Shown here: positions 10,031 to 19,868 of the stretch, piece by piece
Layout of the letters: each line of letters begins with the position of its first letter
How positions within the stretch are numbered: position 1 is the stretch's first letter
DNA from: Acanthochromis polyacanthus
Lineage: Eukaryota > Chordata > Actinopteri > Pomacentridae
Reading direction: 5' to 3'
Length of the DNA stretch: 64,000 nt
NCBI RefSeq assembly: GCF_021347895.1
Contig: NC_067136.1
Span: forward strand, 2,253,970-2,317,969
Notes under the pieces: generated by a model
The model's database searches: none
What the model was told of the DNA's origin: nothing
The model's input: the letters and a program-made list of their open reading frames with translations, nothing else
Translations under genes and position numbers: made by a program

Positions 10031-11398
10031 CCCCTTTCATGCAGTGCACAAGTTGTTCACCATTCTTCGGTTTAACCTGGAAACCTTCTGGTTGGTCCAT
10101 GTATATTTCGCAGTCAATAGGTGCATGTAGGTATGCTGCCTTAACGTCCATCTGGTGTAGTGTCAAGCCATGCTGTGCTGCCAGCTGCTTCAGCACACGC
10201 AGTGATGTTAAGTTGGCTGTTGGAGAGAACGTCTCAGAATAGTCAAGTCCCTCTACCTGGGTATACCCCTTCGCTACATAGCTGGCTTTGTATGTCTCAT
10301 TTCCTTTATCATCCTCTTTTAGAGCATATACCCACCTTCCCCCCACTGTCTGTCTGCCCTCTGGTAACGGTACAAGTGAGTAGGTGTTGTTCTCCTTAAA
10401 TGAAGCCATCTCATCTTTCATCGCCTTTTTCCACTTTTCAGATATTGGCGATGCCATAGCCTCTTCATAGGTCTGTGGCAACCCAACTGTAGCTCGGTAG
10501 CAGCAGTCAATAGTTAAGTTGCTGCTATGTGCTGTACATTCATAGTCCTCCAAGTTTTTAGGTTTCTTTTTGACTCTACCTGTGGTACATGAAGTCTGTG
10601 CGTCAGTGGTAAGCTCTGGGTCACTGTTTGCATTTACGTCTTGCTCAGTGTTCGAGTCTTTCTGTTCCGTTCGTTCAGTCGGTGGCTGACTAGTCTGACT
10701 TGGTGTTGTTACCCACTCTATATAGTGGTCCCCTGATTGGTCCGTGTCGGTCTGTGTATGACTCTCTGTCACGCTTTTTGTAATGAAGTGGACCAGTCTG
10801 TGTTTCTGAACCTTGTTTGTTTCAGGAAAATAAATCAAATAAGCAGGTGAATGGCGATCAAAACCAACAAAAATTCCCTTTTTGCCTCTTGGATCTAGCT
10901 TTTTCTTGTTTTGCTCATACACCATGCACTCTGAACCAAACTTTCTCATTTTAGATAGATCTGGTCTTTTTCCAGTGAAAAGTAAATAGGGTGTCTCCCC
11001 TGTTCTTTTACAGAAACACTTGTTCCTTATGATTGCAGCTGTCCTGGCTGCATAATGCCACAACTCTTTTGGAAGACCTGATTCAATCAGCATGCATCTG
11101 ACCGTTTCAAATAAAGTACGCCAGTTCCTCTCCGCTGTCTCATTTTGATGGGGGGAGTAGGGAGCTGATCTCTCATGTTTTATAGCATTGTCTCTCAGTA
11201 ATGACTGGTACTCTTCTGAAACAAATCCCGTTCCATTGTCTGATCTCAGACGTTTTACTTCACCATAGGGTGCTGTGTCTGCCAAGAACTGCTTAGTTGC
11301 TTTAACAGCTTTGTTTTTGTTCCAAAGGAAGTACACATAGATAGCACCAGAGAAGTCATCAGTGAAAGTGATTGCATATTTGTACCCTTCAAATGACT
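10031..11398 (-). pseudogene. Ty1/copia polyprotein fragment: integrase core plus start of reverse transcriptase
   Basis: A minus-strand frame of 482 codons (11,462-10,014) contains this fragment. Its first about 21 residues come from the adjoining Tc1 relic. The copia part begins at about 11,398. The integrase core shows the catalytic triad in FTDDFSG, RSDNGTGF and ETAERNWRTL, with the second Asp and the Glu 36 residues apart. The copia-specific GKRPDLSKMRKFGSECMVYE region and the GIFVGFD motif follow. The RVT_2-type reverse transcriptase starts at VGGRWVYALK and reaches HQMDVKAAYLHAP, but breaks off before the YVDD box, RNase H and LTR. Gag and protease are also missing. It is a dead internal fragment with an intact frame. 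Confidence 0.85.
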
Positions 11399-12030
11399 CT
11401 GACCATGGTGAAAAAGTTATTGCCCTCTTAAACTTAATACCTGGTTGATTCATTGGCAGCAAAAACTGCAGTTAGACATTTGTTTCAGTTTATGATCATC
11501 TTTTACATCCATGGAGGAATTCTGATCCTCTCTTCTCTGCAGAGTACTTTTAATTCAGTCACATTAGATAGTTTTAGATCATAGACTGACCCTTTAAGAT
11601 CTTATCACAGCCACTCAATTAGATTGAAGTCCAAAACCACTTCAGAACCTTAACTTTGTTCTTTTTGAGCCACTGAGAAGTGCACTTGTTTGTGGTATTT
11701 GGCTCATTGTTTTACTGCAAGAACCATTAGTGTTGAGCTTCAGGTCATGAGCTGATGGTGGATGTTTTCCAGGAGGATTTTCTAATAGACAGTAAAAGTC
11801 ATGGCTCCATCAAGATAACTTTCGGATAGAAAGCAGAATTCCTGGTTCCATCAGTTATGACAAGTCTTCCAGGTCCTCCAACCATCACACTACCACCACC
11901 ATGTTTCACTGCTGGTATCATGTTCTACTTGTTGAATGCAGTATTAGCTTTACAATACTAGATGTAATGGACTCAAGTCTCCCAGAAAGTTCCATCCCTT
12001 TGACACATCAATCAATAGAATGCTGTCCCA
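11399..12030 (-). mobile_element. Tc1-like transposon relic (older family), partial
   Basis: The same sequence family recurs at 16,474-18,587, 32,860-34,262 and 59,930-61,015. Minus-strand translation gives decayed Tc1 transposase, including a [15 protein letters not shown] segment and, near 11,610-11,640, a degraded DLNPIE block. The left side ends abruptly at the copia fragment and the right side is lost near 12,030. Confidence 0.65.
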
Positions 12031-12739
12031 GCCAAGCAGCAACAATTTATCATTAATCTTTCTTTACATTTGTTTTAATAACTGTCTCTCTCTGCTCTCT
12101 ATCCATGTTCTACTCTTCAGGGTTTTGTATTTTTAAAGACATTTCTAGCTGGCTGATCACATCCACCTCAAACGTGGTGAGAAAATCTTTTTGATTTTTA
12201 TAGTGTTTAAAATGAGTTGTCATTGATCAGTGTTGACCTGGCAGCCTGGTAGAGTTTGATGTTTCACCATGAAACAGAAAATTGTTGAGGATTGACAGAT
12301 GTTCAAAAAAAAAACTCCTGGCACGAGTGGTGGAAAGTGATGTCTGATGTGGCTGTCAGGATTGTCTGTTGGAAAATGGCTCAAAATTACCCCCAACAAA
12401 TTAGAACAGTGTGACACTCATGTTACATTTCATCTACATGTATGAAATTCCATTACTACATGTAACATCCCAAGACTGATCAAAAGGCTGGTGGGTCCAA
12501 ACCACAAACCCAATGTGGAGTCAGCTGGTTTGAATTACTGTGCCATTACAACACAGTTACTGCCATTTACGGCCATCGTACTTTTACAGATTTGTCCTAG
12601 AGTATCAACATCATATTTGTTCAGTCTGATCTAAAGACCTTCATGATGCAAAGATCCTCGCTGGTCATTGAACAGTGTGTCTGTGACAACCTCATTTATT
12701 TTGTTGTTGTAATTGTAATTGTTGTTGTAACTCCAATTA
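12031..12739. other. Intergenic, nothing recognised
   Basis: No supported gene or repeat end. A short ORF at 12,417-12,220 (minus) has no recognisable content. Confidence 0.35.
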
Positions 12740-13439
12740 AAGATTTTTTAAAGTGATTTAGATTACTGCATAGTTTGCAAAATACTGCTCCTACAATAAC
12801 TAAAGTTGCAATGAAGTTTTAACAGGGACTAAAAGCACAATTCGAAGCCAAGGATGTACAGACACATTGAATCAGCAAAAAAGGCTTTTACCGAGGGTTG
12901 TGGAGGGTGTGACTGAGTCTTGAACCACGAGGACAGTTTGGTTCTTTCTATGGAAAGTTGTCTTATAAATCATCACTTTCCAATATTGAGTGATGAAGGG
13001 CCAGAATACTGACATATTTCCTATTTGGTACAAATTATTTCATGAATTATAATTAAGCACATATGTAAGTTGCCTCCAAACTGTCTGTACACTATGTACA
13101 CACAGTCTGCATGATACTTATTTATTTGAATAGATGTCTGTCTTTGTTAACAGATTATTTGAATCCTGTCAAATATAATGGACGAATCAAAATTAATCAT
13201 GGCTATTGATACACAAATATGCCAATCCTGATGCTGTTCTGTGTTTCCTCCAGCTTCCTTTTACTGTCTAAGGACATGCTTGTTAAGTCAACTGAAATGA
13301 CAATGAGCAAACGTCTTCTGTCCAGTGTTAGCTGGGATAGACTTTAACCACTCTGTGGCTCATTGAAGGGTGAAGTTGGGACAGGTGATGGATGGATGGA
13401 TTTGCATAGTTTACATTACATTATTATGACAGAGTGATG
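12740..13439 (+). repeat. Upstream flank of the receptor duplication unit (copy 1)
   Basis: This block recurs, diverged, before each receptor locus: about 18,588-19,650, 25,090-25,638 plus 30,110-30,735, 34,263-35,197, 52,141-52,369 plus 53,966-54,700, and 61,016 onward. Landmarks are agtctgcatgatact (about 13,107) and gctgggatagactttaacc (about 13,330). Its right end holds a LINE/SINE-like 3' tail ending in GATGGATGGAT and a perfect octamer ATTTGCAT at 13,400-13,407. Confidence 0.7.
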
Positions 13440-13609
13440 CAGCATCTTTAACATGTATTTCATGCTGCCAGAAGCTCATACAGTCCTACTGCTGTGACGC
13501 ATGAACATCTTCAACAGAGGCAGAAGCATCACTGCACATTTGGAGTGAACAGCAGTCAGAGAGTTTGAGACGAGAGATTAAGGACAATCAGAAACACACT
13601 GCAGACAAG
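13440..13609 (+). other. Untranslated leader exon of receptor gene 1
   Basis: The block containing tgcacatttggagtgaacag and ending gcagacaag is conserved at all receptor loci, while the sequence after it diverges. The exon would end at 13,609 before a GTTGGT donor; a second possible donor, GTGTTC, is five bases on. The 3' partner is the strong acceptor ttctttttctcctcag at 14,381, giving an intron of about 770 bases with nothing else recognisable in it. The exon start is not defined. Confidence 0.55.
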
Positions 13610-14403
13610 GTTGGTGTTCTTTAACAGCTGATTGATCTTCAGATGAAATCCTTAAAAGGTACTATTTGTCATCAAGACTATATTTTCTTTCTTTAAACAG
13701 CATCACTGGTGCTTCACTGTGAATTAACCTCAGCAGACTCTTGCCTTTTTCTTTTTACTCAATTTCTTCATACCAACATAAAAGACTGATGTGGTCACAT
13801 CCACACCATCTGGTTTACAGCAACTGTTATGAATGTCAAGCTGCCTGCAAGTCTGTAGTTTGTCTCAGCTGATTTGTTTCTCTAATTCTGACTTGAAAAG
13901 GAATTTAATTCAAAATCCCTTTTCCACTACTGCAGTTATACACTTCATTTCATTTAAAATGATAAATCACCTTCTGAGCATATTTTGGGCAACAGAACAC
14001 AAATTAGAAGCATGATTCCTCAAATGCTGCAAGTCGTTAAAAATGATTTTACAAAAAAAACACTTTTTTTAAACTGGGGAATCCATCTAAAAAGATTGTT
14101 TAGTATTTATTCATTGACATTTTAAATCATAACATTCTGGGACAGCATTGACTCTGGAACTTTTGCTTTTTTGTGGATAAAATCTATAATATATTTTCAA
14201 CATTTTGGCAACAGTGCAAAGAAATATTCCAACTGAAGTAGTTTGTGTCCCAAAGGTCGTCTTTGTGACCTGCCATGTCCAAGACGATGAATATATAAGG
14301 TGTATATAACTAAATCCTCTCTGTTTCTCCCTTTCACTTACTGGCTCTTTATTTGTCCCTCTAATTTCTTTTTCTCCTCAGACTGACATTATATGCAGCA
14401 AAC

Positions 14404-15258
14404 ATGTCTGCTAACTCATCAACCTCCAACTTTCTCGACACCTGTCCCTATGCTGAGGTTAGCACGTACATGTCCTTCACCGTGATTGTATTGAAAATCC
14501 TCCTCCTCCCCCCTCTCTCCACCTTCATCCTCTACCTGGGTCACCAAAGATGGCAGCAGCAGCGTTCTTCTAAAACAATGACTCACTCTGATGTCTTCAC
14601 CTACCACTTGGCTGCCATGGAGCTGATCTTTGTCTTGGGGTGTTTCTGTTTCTTTGGGGGCCTGTACACTAATCACTCAGCAATGGTACTAGTCGGACGG
14701 TATCTATATTCTGTTCCTTTCTCAGGAGAGTTATACTTTCACATCCTGACCTGTGTGGAGCGCTACCTGGCTGTTGTTCATCCCATCACCTATCGGGGGC
14801 TGAGAAATGCTCGTGGGGTCAGAATCAGAAACATTTGCATAGGATGTGTTTGGCTGCTGTGTTTTGGATTGACCGGTGGTGTGATTATAAGCTTGCCTCT
14901 CTATACTGGGATTTTTTCTTTGTGCTTTTTGGTTGTCTCCATCATCATCATATCTTTTTGTAGCCTGTCAGTTCTCTGTGTTCTGATTCGTCCAGGTCCG
15001 GGGGACGGAGGCGGGAAAAAGCAACAAGTTGACCAATCAAAGCAGAGAGCTTTCTACACCGTCACAGTTATTTCAGTCACAGTGTGGTTGGGGTTTGTTG
15101 GGCTCTTTGTTTATAATGTTGTGACCATGTCACCTCTGTTGAGCTATCATCTCGGCTGTGTGTTGTCACTTATTATCGGCTGGCTGAACCTGCCCAGCAG
15201 TTTTGTGTCTCCTCTGCTGTATCTACACAGGGTTGGAAAACTGTCCTGGTGCCGTTGA
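14404..15258 (+). CDS. Orphan seven-transmembrane receptor, gene 1
   Basis: This is a 284-residue integral membrane protein encoded in one exon. The ATG is chosen because it lies 22 bases after the conserved cag acceptor and is shared by all copies. N4-S-S is an N-glycosylation site; NHS at 90-92 is a second. Membrane segments lie at about 23-45, 62-86, 96-121, 142-163, 168-194, 214-240 and 247-274. TM3 ends in ERY (119-121) followed by LAVVHPITYRGLRN in loop 2. TM4 has W150, TM6 has W228, TM7 has SPLLY (269-273) in place of NPxxY, and the tail is only about 11 residues with a Cys. It should act at the plasma membrane as a class A-like G-protein-coupled receptor. The usual disulfide Cys before TM3 and the TM5 and TM6 prolines are absent. 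It is the closest relative of gene 2. No ligand or named family can be assigned. Confidence 0.88.
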   Translation: MSANSSTSNFLDTCPYAEVSTYMSFTVIVLKILLLPPLSTFILYLGHQRWQQQRSSKTMTHSDVFTYHLAAMELIFVLGCFCFFGGLYTNHSAMVLVGRYLYSVPFSGELYFHILTCVERYLAVVHPITYRGLRNARGVRIRNICIGCVWLLCFGLTGGVIISLPLYTGIFSLCFLVVSIIIISFCSLSVLCVLIRPGPGDGGGKKQQVDQSKQRAFYTVTVISVTVWLGFVGLFVYNVVTMSPLLSYHLGCVLSLIIGWLNLPSSFVSPLLYLHRVGKLSWCR

Positions 15259-15288
15259 AACAATGAATTAAGACGAGGATTTATTTAA

Positions 15289-16167
15289 CCCTCAAGCGAC
15301 CGAGTGGGGTGATTTATGACCCCAGCCATATAATTATATTTGCTGTTTTTATATCTTTTATCTGAAAAAATGTTTCCTACCATGAATTTGTCAATCTACT
15401 TGTCCTACAGCTGCTCATAGTTTTTTGTAGAGATCGGCCAACTGGTGTGACAAGGATAATGTAAACTTGTCTGGGGTCACTTATGACCCAGAAAGATGTA
15501 TAGGTTTTTCACTATTGTAGGCCTTATTTTTATTTATTTATTTCTACATCTAATCGCTATATTTCAGTGTGTTGTAGTGCACTATAGCTGGCAGACCAAC
15601 ATTTTTAGCCACAGCTGCCCTGGGGCAGACTGACTGGCTGCCAATCCACTCCTACAACCCCTCTGACCACCACCAACATTACACAGCATACACATTCATA
15701 CACCAGTGGAAGTGGCAGCACTGGAGGTAAGGTGGGTAAAGTGTCTGAGCCACAGCCGCCCCTAATCTAAATACTTCTCTGCATGTTACATTGCACACAT
15801 ACAGACAAGATGTTTGTGTAGATTTTGTTTCTATATACTTTTGATTTACTATTAAGGAAGATAAAGGAATAAAGTTTTAAAAGAAGTGGCAGACAAAGCG
15901 TGTCTAAATAAATGTTATTGCGTTCTTACAATGCATCATATTGTTCATATGGTTTGACTTTAGCTCTGAGTCAAAAATGATTAAAATCCATGAATAATAA
16001 AAGAAGGTTATTTTAGAATATATATCTTAAAGTGGAGTGGAGTGGAATAGATAAGAAAGCACAAAAATAAGCACTAAAGTAGACATATTCCTGTGTAAAA
16101 TATAGTGGAGTTATAAATGACCCCAGTCAGTCATTTTAGTCACTAAAATAGCTTGGTCGCTTGAGAG
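15289..16167. mobile_element. piggyBac-type non-autonomous element in the 3' UTR of gene 1
   Basis: The element is bounded by TTAA on both sides (15,285-15,288 and 16,168-16,171). Its ends are inverted: CCCTCAAGCGACC on the left and the complement of GGTCGCTTGAGAG on the right. At 879 bases without an ORF it cannot encode a transposase. The other receptor loci have the uninterrupted site tttaaataaat here, so the target was the TTAA/AATAAA region just after the stop codon. Internal matched words (tgaccccag, tggggtca) occur near both ends. Confidence 0.85.
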
Positions 16168-16171
16168 TTAA

Positions 16172-16473
16172 ATAAATGAGGCCTGCAAAGTTTGAAAGAC
16201 TGGATAAAAGTGATGATGACCTCTACTGTTAGAAAGGTTGCTAGGTTACAGCTTATCACAACTAAGAAGTTGCCAAGACATTCTATGTAGTTAGTTGCTG
16301 TGGTGTTTACTCAGCTTGTCAGAAACCTGAATAGCTGCTGAAGCTGTTTGGTTTTTGCTGGGTAATTGTGAGGTTGAACTAAACTTGTTCAGGTAGTTTA
16401 CATCTTTATTAATCTCATCGTAACTTACGGGACAAGCTCTATTGAGTTCAGTGGAGACAAAATATATAAATGT
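16172..16473 (+). repeat. 3' flank of receptor gene 1
   Basis: The block starting cctgcaaagtttgaaagactg is shared with the 3' flanks of genes 2 (32,628) and 5 (59,729). It holds no gene. AATAAA at 16,170-16,175 corresponds to the AATAAA after gene 5 and is a candidate polyadenylation signal. Confidence 0.6.
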
Positions 16474-18587
16474 ACAGTGTTGTGAAAAAGACTTTGTCCA
16501 GAAATAGTCTATTTTGGCATATTTCTCACAATGAAGTGTTCCTGGTCATTTAGATTTATTGAACATTATACAGATGCAACTCAGAACCCATGATGATTTA
16601 TTAAAGGTTTGTTAAAAACTTGTAAGACCATGGTGAAAAAGTAATTGCCTCCTTAAACCTAATACCTGGTTGGTCCCTTGACAGCATAAACTGCAGTAAT
16701 ACGTTTGTTCCAGTTTGTGATCCCCTTTTACATCCATGGAGGAATTCTGGTCCTCTCTTCTCTGCAGAATAGTTTTCTTTCATTCACATTAGATGGTTAT
16801 AGATCATAGACTGACCTTTTAAGGTCTTGTCATAACGACTTAGATTCAAATCCAGACATTGACCCCAAAACCTTAACTTTGTTCTTTTGAGCCACTGAGA
16901 AGTGCACTTGTTTGTGGTATTTGGCTCATTGTTTTACTGTATGAACTGATGGTGGATGTTCTCCGAAGGATTTTCTGATAAAGAGCAAAATTCATGGTTC
17001 CATCAGTTATGACAAGTCTTCCAGGTCCTCCAGCCATCACACTACCACCACCGTGTTTCACTGCTGGTATCATGTTCTTCCTGTTGAATGCAGTATTACC
17101 TTTACAATACTAAATGTAACAAAACCAAGTCTCCCAGAAAGTTCCATCCCTTTGATTCATCAATCAATAGATTGCTATCCCAGATATGTTTTTATAAGTT
17201 CCAGAGGAAGCTTTATGTTGTTTGTGGTCAGTAGTGGTTTGATCTTTCCAATTCTTCCATGGATCCATTTTGTCCCACAGCCTTCCTTATTGTGGAATCA
17301 TGTACACAAATCTTAACTGAGGCCAATGAGGTCTGCAGATCTTCAGATGTTCTTCTGTATTCTTTTGTGACCTCCTAGATATCGATGCTGTTACGACCCT
17401 GGCTCGTCATGTGGATAAGGGTGGTAACATAAAAGGCCAGATGTTAAATTGGCGTTAAAGATGTTTATTTAACAATAAAGAAAAAGATAAAATTAAAAAT
17501 AAAGAGAGGCAACGACTAATTAAATGCCAAAATAAAATACAAATGAGAACACAAAGAGACTCTAACCTAGAGTTATACCAAAATCAAATCCTACAATGAA
17601 TCCTAACAACCAAAGTAGCGTAGCGTGTGTAAATAAAACAACGAAAAGACTAGTGCCTCCAAGGTCACAAGGTTTCCAACAGTTCTAACAAAGTGCCAAA
17701 GTCTAGCAGAGTTCCAAAGTCTAACCAAATTCCAAAGTCTAACAGAGTTCCAAAGTCTAACCAAATTCCAAAGTCTAACAGAGTTCCAAAGTCTAACAAA
17801 GTTTCACTGTCCGAAGGCACAGGAGCAAGGCTGGTTACAGCAACGACCTCCCCATCTGCAGGCTGGCTGGCGTTCTTATGCTGGTCCACGACGGCACTGG
17901 ATTGGCTGTCTCTAGGTCAGCAGCTGTTCTCAATTACTGCACAGGTGCGGCGGGTCAGCAGCAGCCTGAAAATGAAACAAGACATGCGCACACACAAGCA
18001 CGCCACACATCCACACACACACAAGCACCCAGAGGAGCAGGAACTCCGAATACGGCAGCGCCCGTAACAGATGCTCTTGGAGAAATGTTGGTTGTTGGTC
18101 TACTCCTGAAGGTTCTCCACTGTTCCATGTTTCTTCATTTGTGGATAATGCTTTTCTCTTGCAACCCTACAGACCGATGAATGTCAATGACTTTAATGAA
18201 CATGGTATCATGTGCTGCTTTCTGAGACCTTTTAGCTACTCCACAATGCCAGACAGGTTCTGTTCAGTGATGTTTAGATTCAACAAGCCAAGCAGTGATC
18301 ATGTGTGAGTATGGATGGTTAGAACTGAACCCAACAGACAAATGAATTTGGTCATTTGAAAGATTGGTAGCTAAGGGGGCAATTACTTTTTCATGTCGGG
18401 CAAGATTGCCTGGAGAGGATTTTTTTTAATTTCAAAAAGAAATCATCACGGAAAAACTGAACTTTGTGTTTTCTTGGATTATCTTTTCCTGACATTAAAA
18501 CTAGTTTAATTATCTGAAACATTTACATGTGACAAATATGCAAAAATAGAAGATTTCTGTAGGGGGCAAATACTGTTTCACTGCAAT
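16474..18587 (-). mobile_element. Tc1-like transposon relic (older family), split by a solo LTR
   Basis: The left end (about 16,474, gttgtgaaaaagac) and right end (gggggcaaatactgtttcac at about 18,562-18,581) are decayed inverted ends of a well-known teleost Tc1 type. The minus-strand frame at 17,073-16,873 still reads a transposase segment ([11 protein letters not shown]). Many stops are present. It is interrupted at 17,389-18,069. Confidence 0.7.
17389..18069 (+). mobile_element. Solo LTR with 5-base target duplication
   Basis: The ends are TGTTACG and CGTAACA, flanked by GATGC at 17,384-17,388 and 18,070-18,074. The uninterrupted relic at 60,745 shows the empty target. At 681 bases with no internal region it is a solo LTR, probably of a Gypsy-like element. 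It contains about six tandem 18-base units (tccaaagtctaac core) at 17,693-17,800. Confidence 0.85.
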
Positions 18588-19328
18588 CTATGTATCTACC
18601 CAACAGCTGGTACTTTCCTCCCAGAAAATGGTCCTTGGACAGGTTCTACAGGATTGGTTCCAGTGGCCATATGTGCACAAAGGTGCAGATTGTCAGAAAA
18701 GGGCCTGCAAGTCCCTGCAGAGGAAAATGCTTCATAAGACAAACAGCTTTGACCGTGGAAAATCAGATTCTATCATTCAGCAAGAAAAATATGTATCTGC
18801 AATTTTCTGGGAAGATGCAACCTACAGGTGGTTTGATGTATGTCACTGCACAGCTATAATCAAGACTGCTGTAGTCCCAATAATAAATGAAGTTGTTGGA
18901 AAGTAGAAAAAGGTCCAAGCAATGTTCAGACCCAATCCCTTGCAGATACAAGATTCAGTCAAACAAAAGGCTTTAACTGACGGTCGTTGTTATCTATTCT
19001 TGGACACTTTGATTCTTTCTGTAGAAAATGGTCTTTAAGAATGAATTATTTTTTTAAAATGTTGTTCTTGAACGATGGATGTTTTGGAAAATTTCTGGTC
19101 TAAATTATCAAGCACATATTTAGCTGCTCTGTGCATGATGTACACACAGTCTGCATGATACTGCTTCATTTGAATAGACATCTGTCTTTGGATGTAGGTC
19201 ATTTGAATCCTGTCAAATGTAATGGATGGATAACATCAATCACAGCCACTGATGTGTAAATATGTCAATCGTAATCAAGAAACACTGACATAAAAATCAG
19301 ATTAATTGTCCTATTCTGCAGCTTGTTA

Positions 19329-19372
<44 letters not shown>

Positions 19373-19650
19373 CAGAATCAGAATAGTTTGAAACTAATGA
19401 CACAACTTGTAGTTGGGTCTATTTTGATGCATATTTGGAAAAAGAGTGAAGTTTTCTCTGCATAAAGTCTCTGTCGTGATGAGAAATTGCTGGGATGAAC
19501 CTGCCTTCTGTCCAGTGTCATCTGGGATAAACTTTAACCATCCTGTGGCCCCCTGAAGGGTGAAGTGGGGACTGAATCAGGATAGATGGATGGATTTGCA
19601 TGGTTCAGTTTACAGTAAGAGAGTCACACAGAATCTTTAATTCGCTTTTC
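18588..19650 (+). repeat. Upstream flank of a receptor unit whose gene is missing
   Basis: The sequence is homologous to 34,263-35,197 and 53,966-54,700. It runs up to agagagtcacacagaatctttaatt, which in the gene 5 unit lies just before the leader exon. Instead of a leader exon it passes at about 19,652 directly into sequence that lies downstream of gene 3. An octamer ATTTGCAT is at 19,594-19,601. Confidence 0.65.
19335..19370. repeat. (AT)18 microsatellite
   Basis: An uninterrupted AT dinucleotide run. It is absent from the paralogous flanks. Confidence 0.95.
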
Positions 19651-19659
19651 ATAAGGTCA

Positions 19660-19868
19660 AACAGCTGTTCAGTATGTGTTGGACTGCTGCTGTTCCTTGT
19701 TTGGATGCCTCCTGGGTGCCTTCCTTTGCAAGTTTTCCCAACCTCAGGGTAGACCCAGGACCTTCTGGGTCCAGAGTTTTGCATATCTCATCTGGCCTCG
19801 GATTGCCTCAGGTTTGCCCAGGAAGAGCCAGAAATGTTGTTAGGGATAAGGATGCCTGGATTGGCTAG
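19660..19868 (+). pseudogene. LINE ORF2 C-terminal tail, relic
   Basis: The block is homologous to 37,540-37,775 and 47,815-48,045. It is a decayed end of a teleost LINE whose pol C-terminus reads like ...GRPRTRW-DYVSRLAWERLGIP.... Here the match is the gcctcctgggtgcc...caggacc...catctcatctgg...gcctcagg pattern. No frame is maintained. It predates the receptor duplications, since it sits at the same place in three units. Confidence 0.5.

Noticed and set aside
13150..13175. tRNA B-box-like word TTTGAATCC in the flank copies
   Set aside because: No cloverleaf, A box or spacing for a tRNA or tRNA-derived SINE head.
14419..14676. Antisense ORFs over the receptor exons (also 31,752-32,009, 32,410-32,712, 58,892-59,317)
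   Set aside because: They mirror the conserved receptor coding frame, have no start context or partner exons, and recur only because the sense strand is conserved.
14404..15258. Assignment of the receptors to olfactory (OR), TAAR or V1R/ORA families
   Set aside because: No MAYDRY, no TAAR NPxxYxxxYxWF-type signature and no V1R-type motifs; ERYLAVVHP and SPLLY do not fit these families.
17693..17800. Regular short repeats resembling a CRISPR array
   Set aside because: Units are directly adjacent without spacers, in a eukaryotic LTR.
17693..18067. ORF with PKSNRV/PKSNQI repeats
   Set aside because: It is the 18-base tandem unit of the solo LTR read in one frame; both strands are open by chance.
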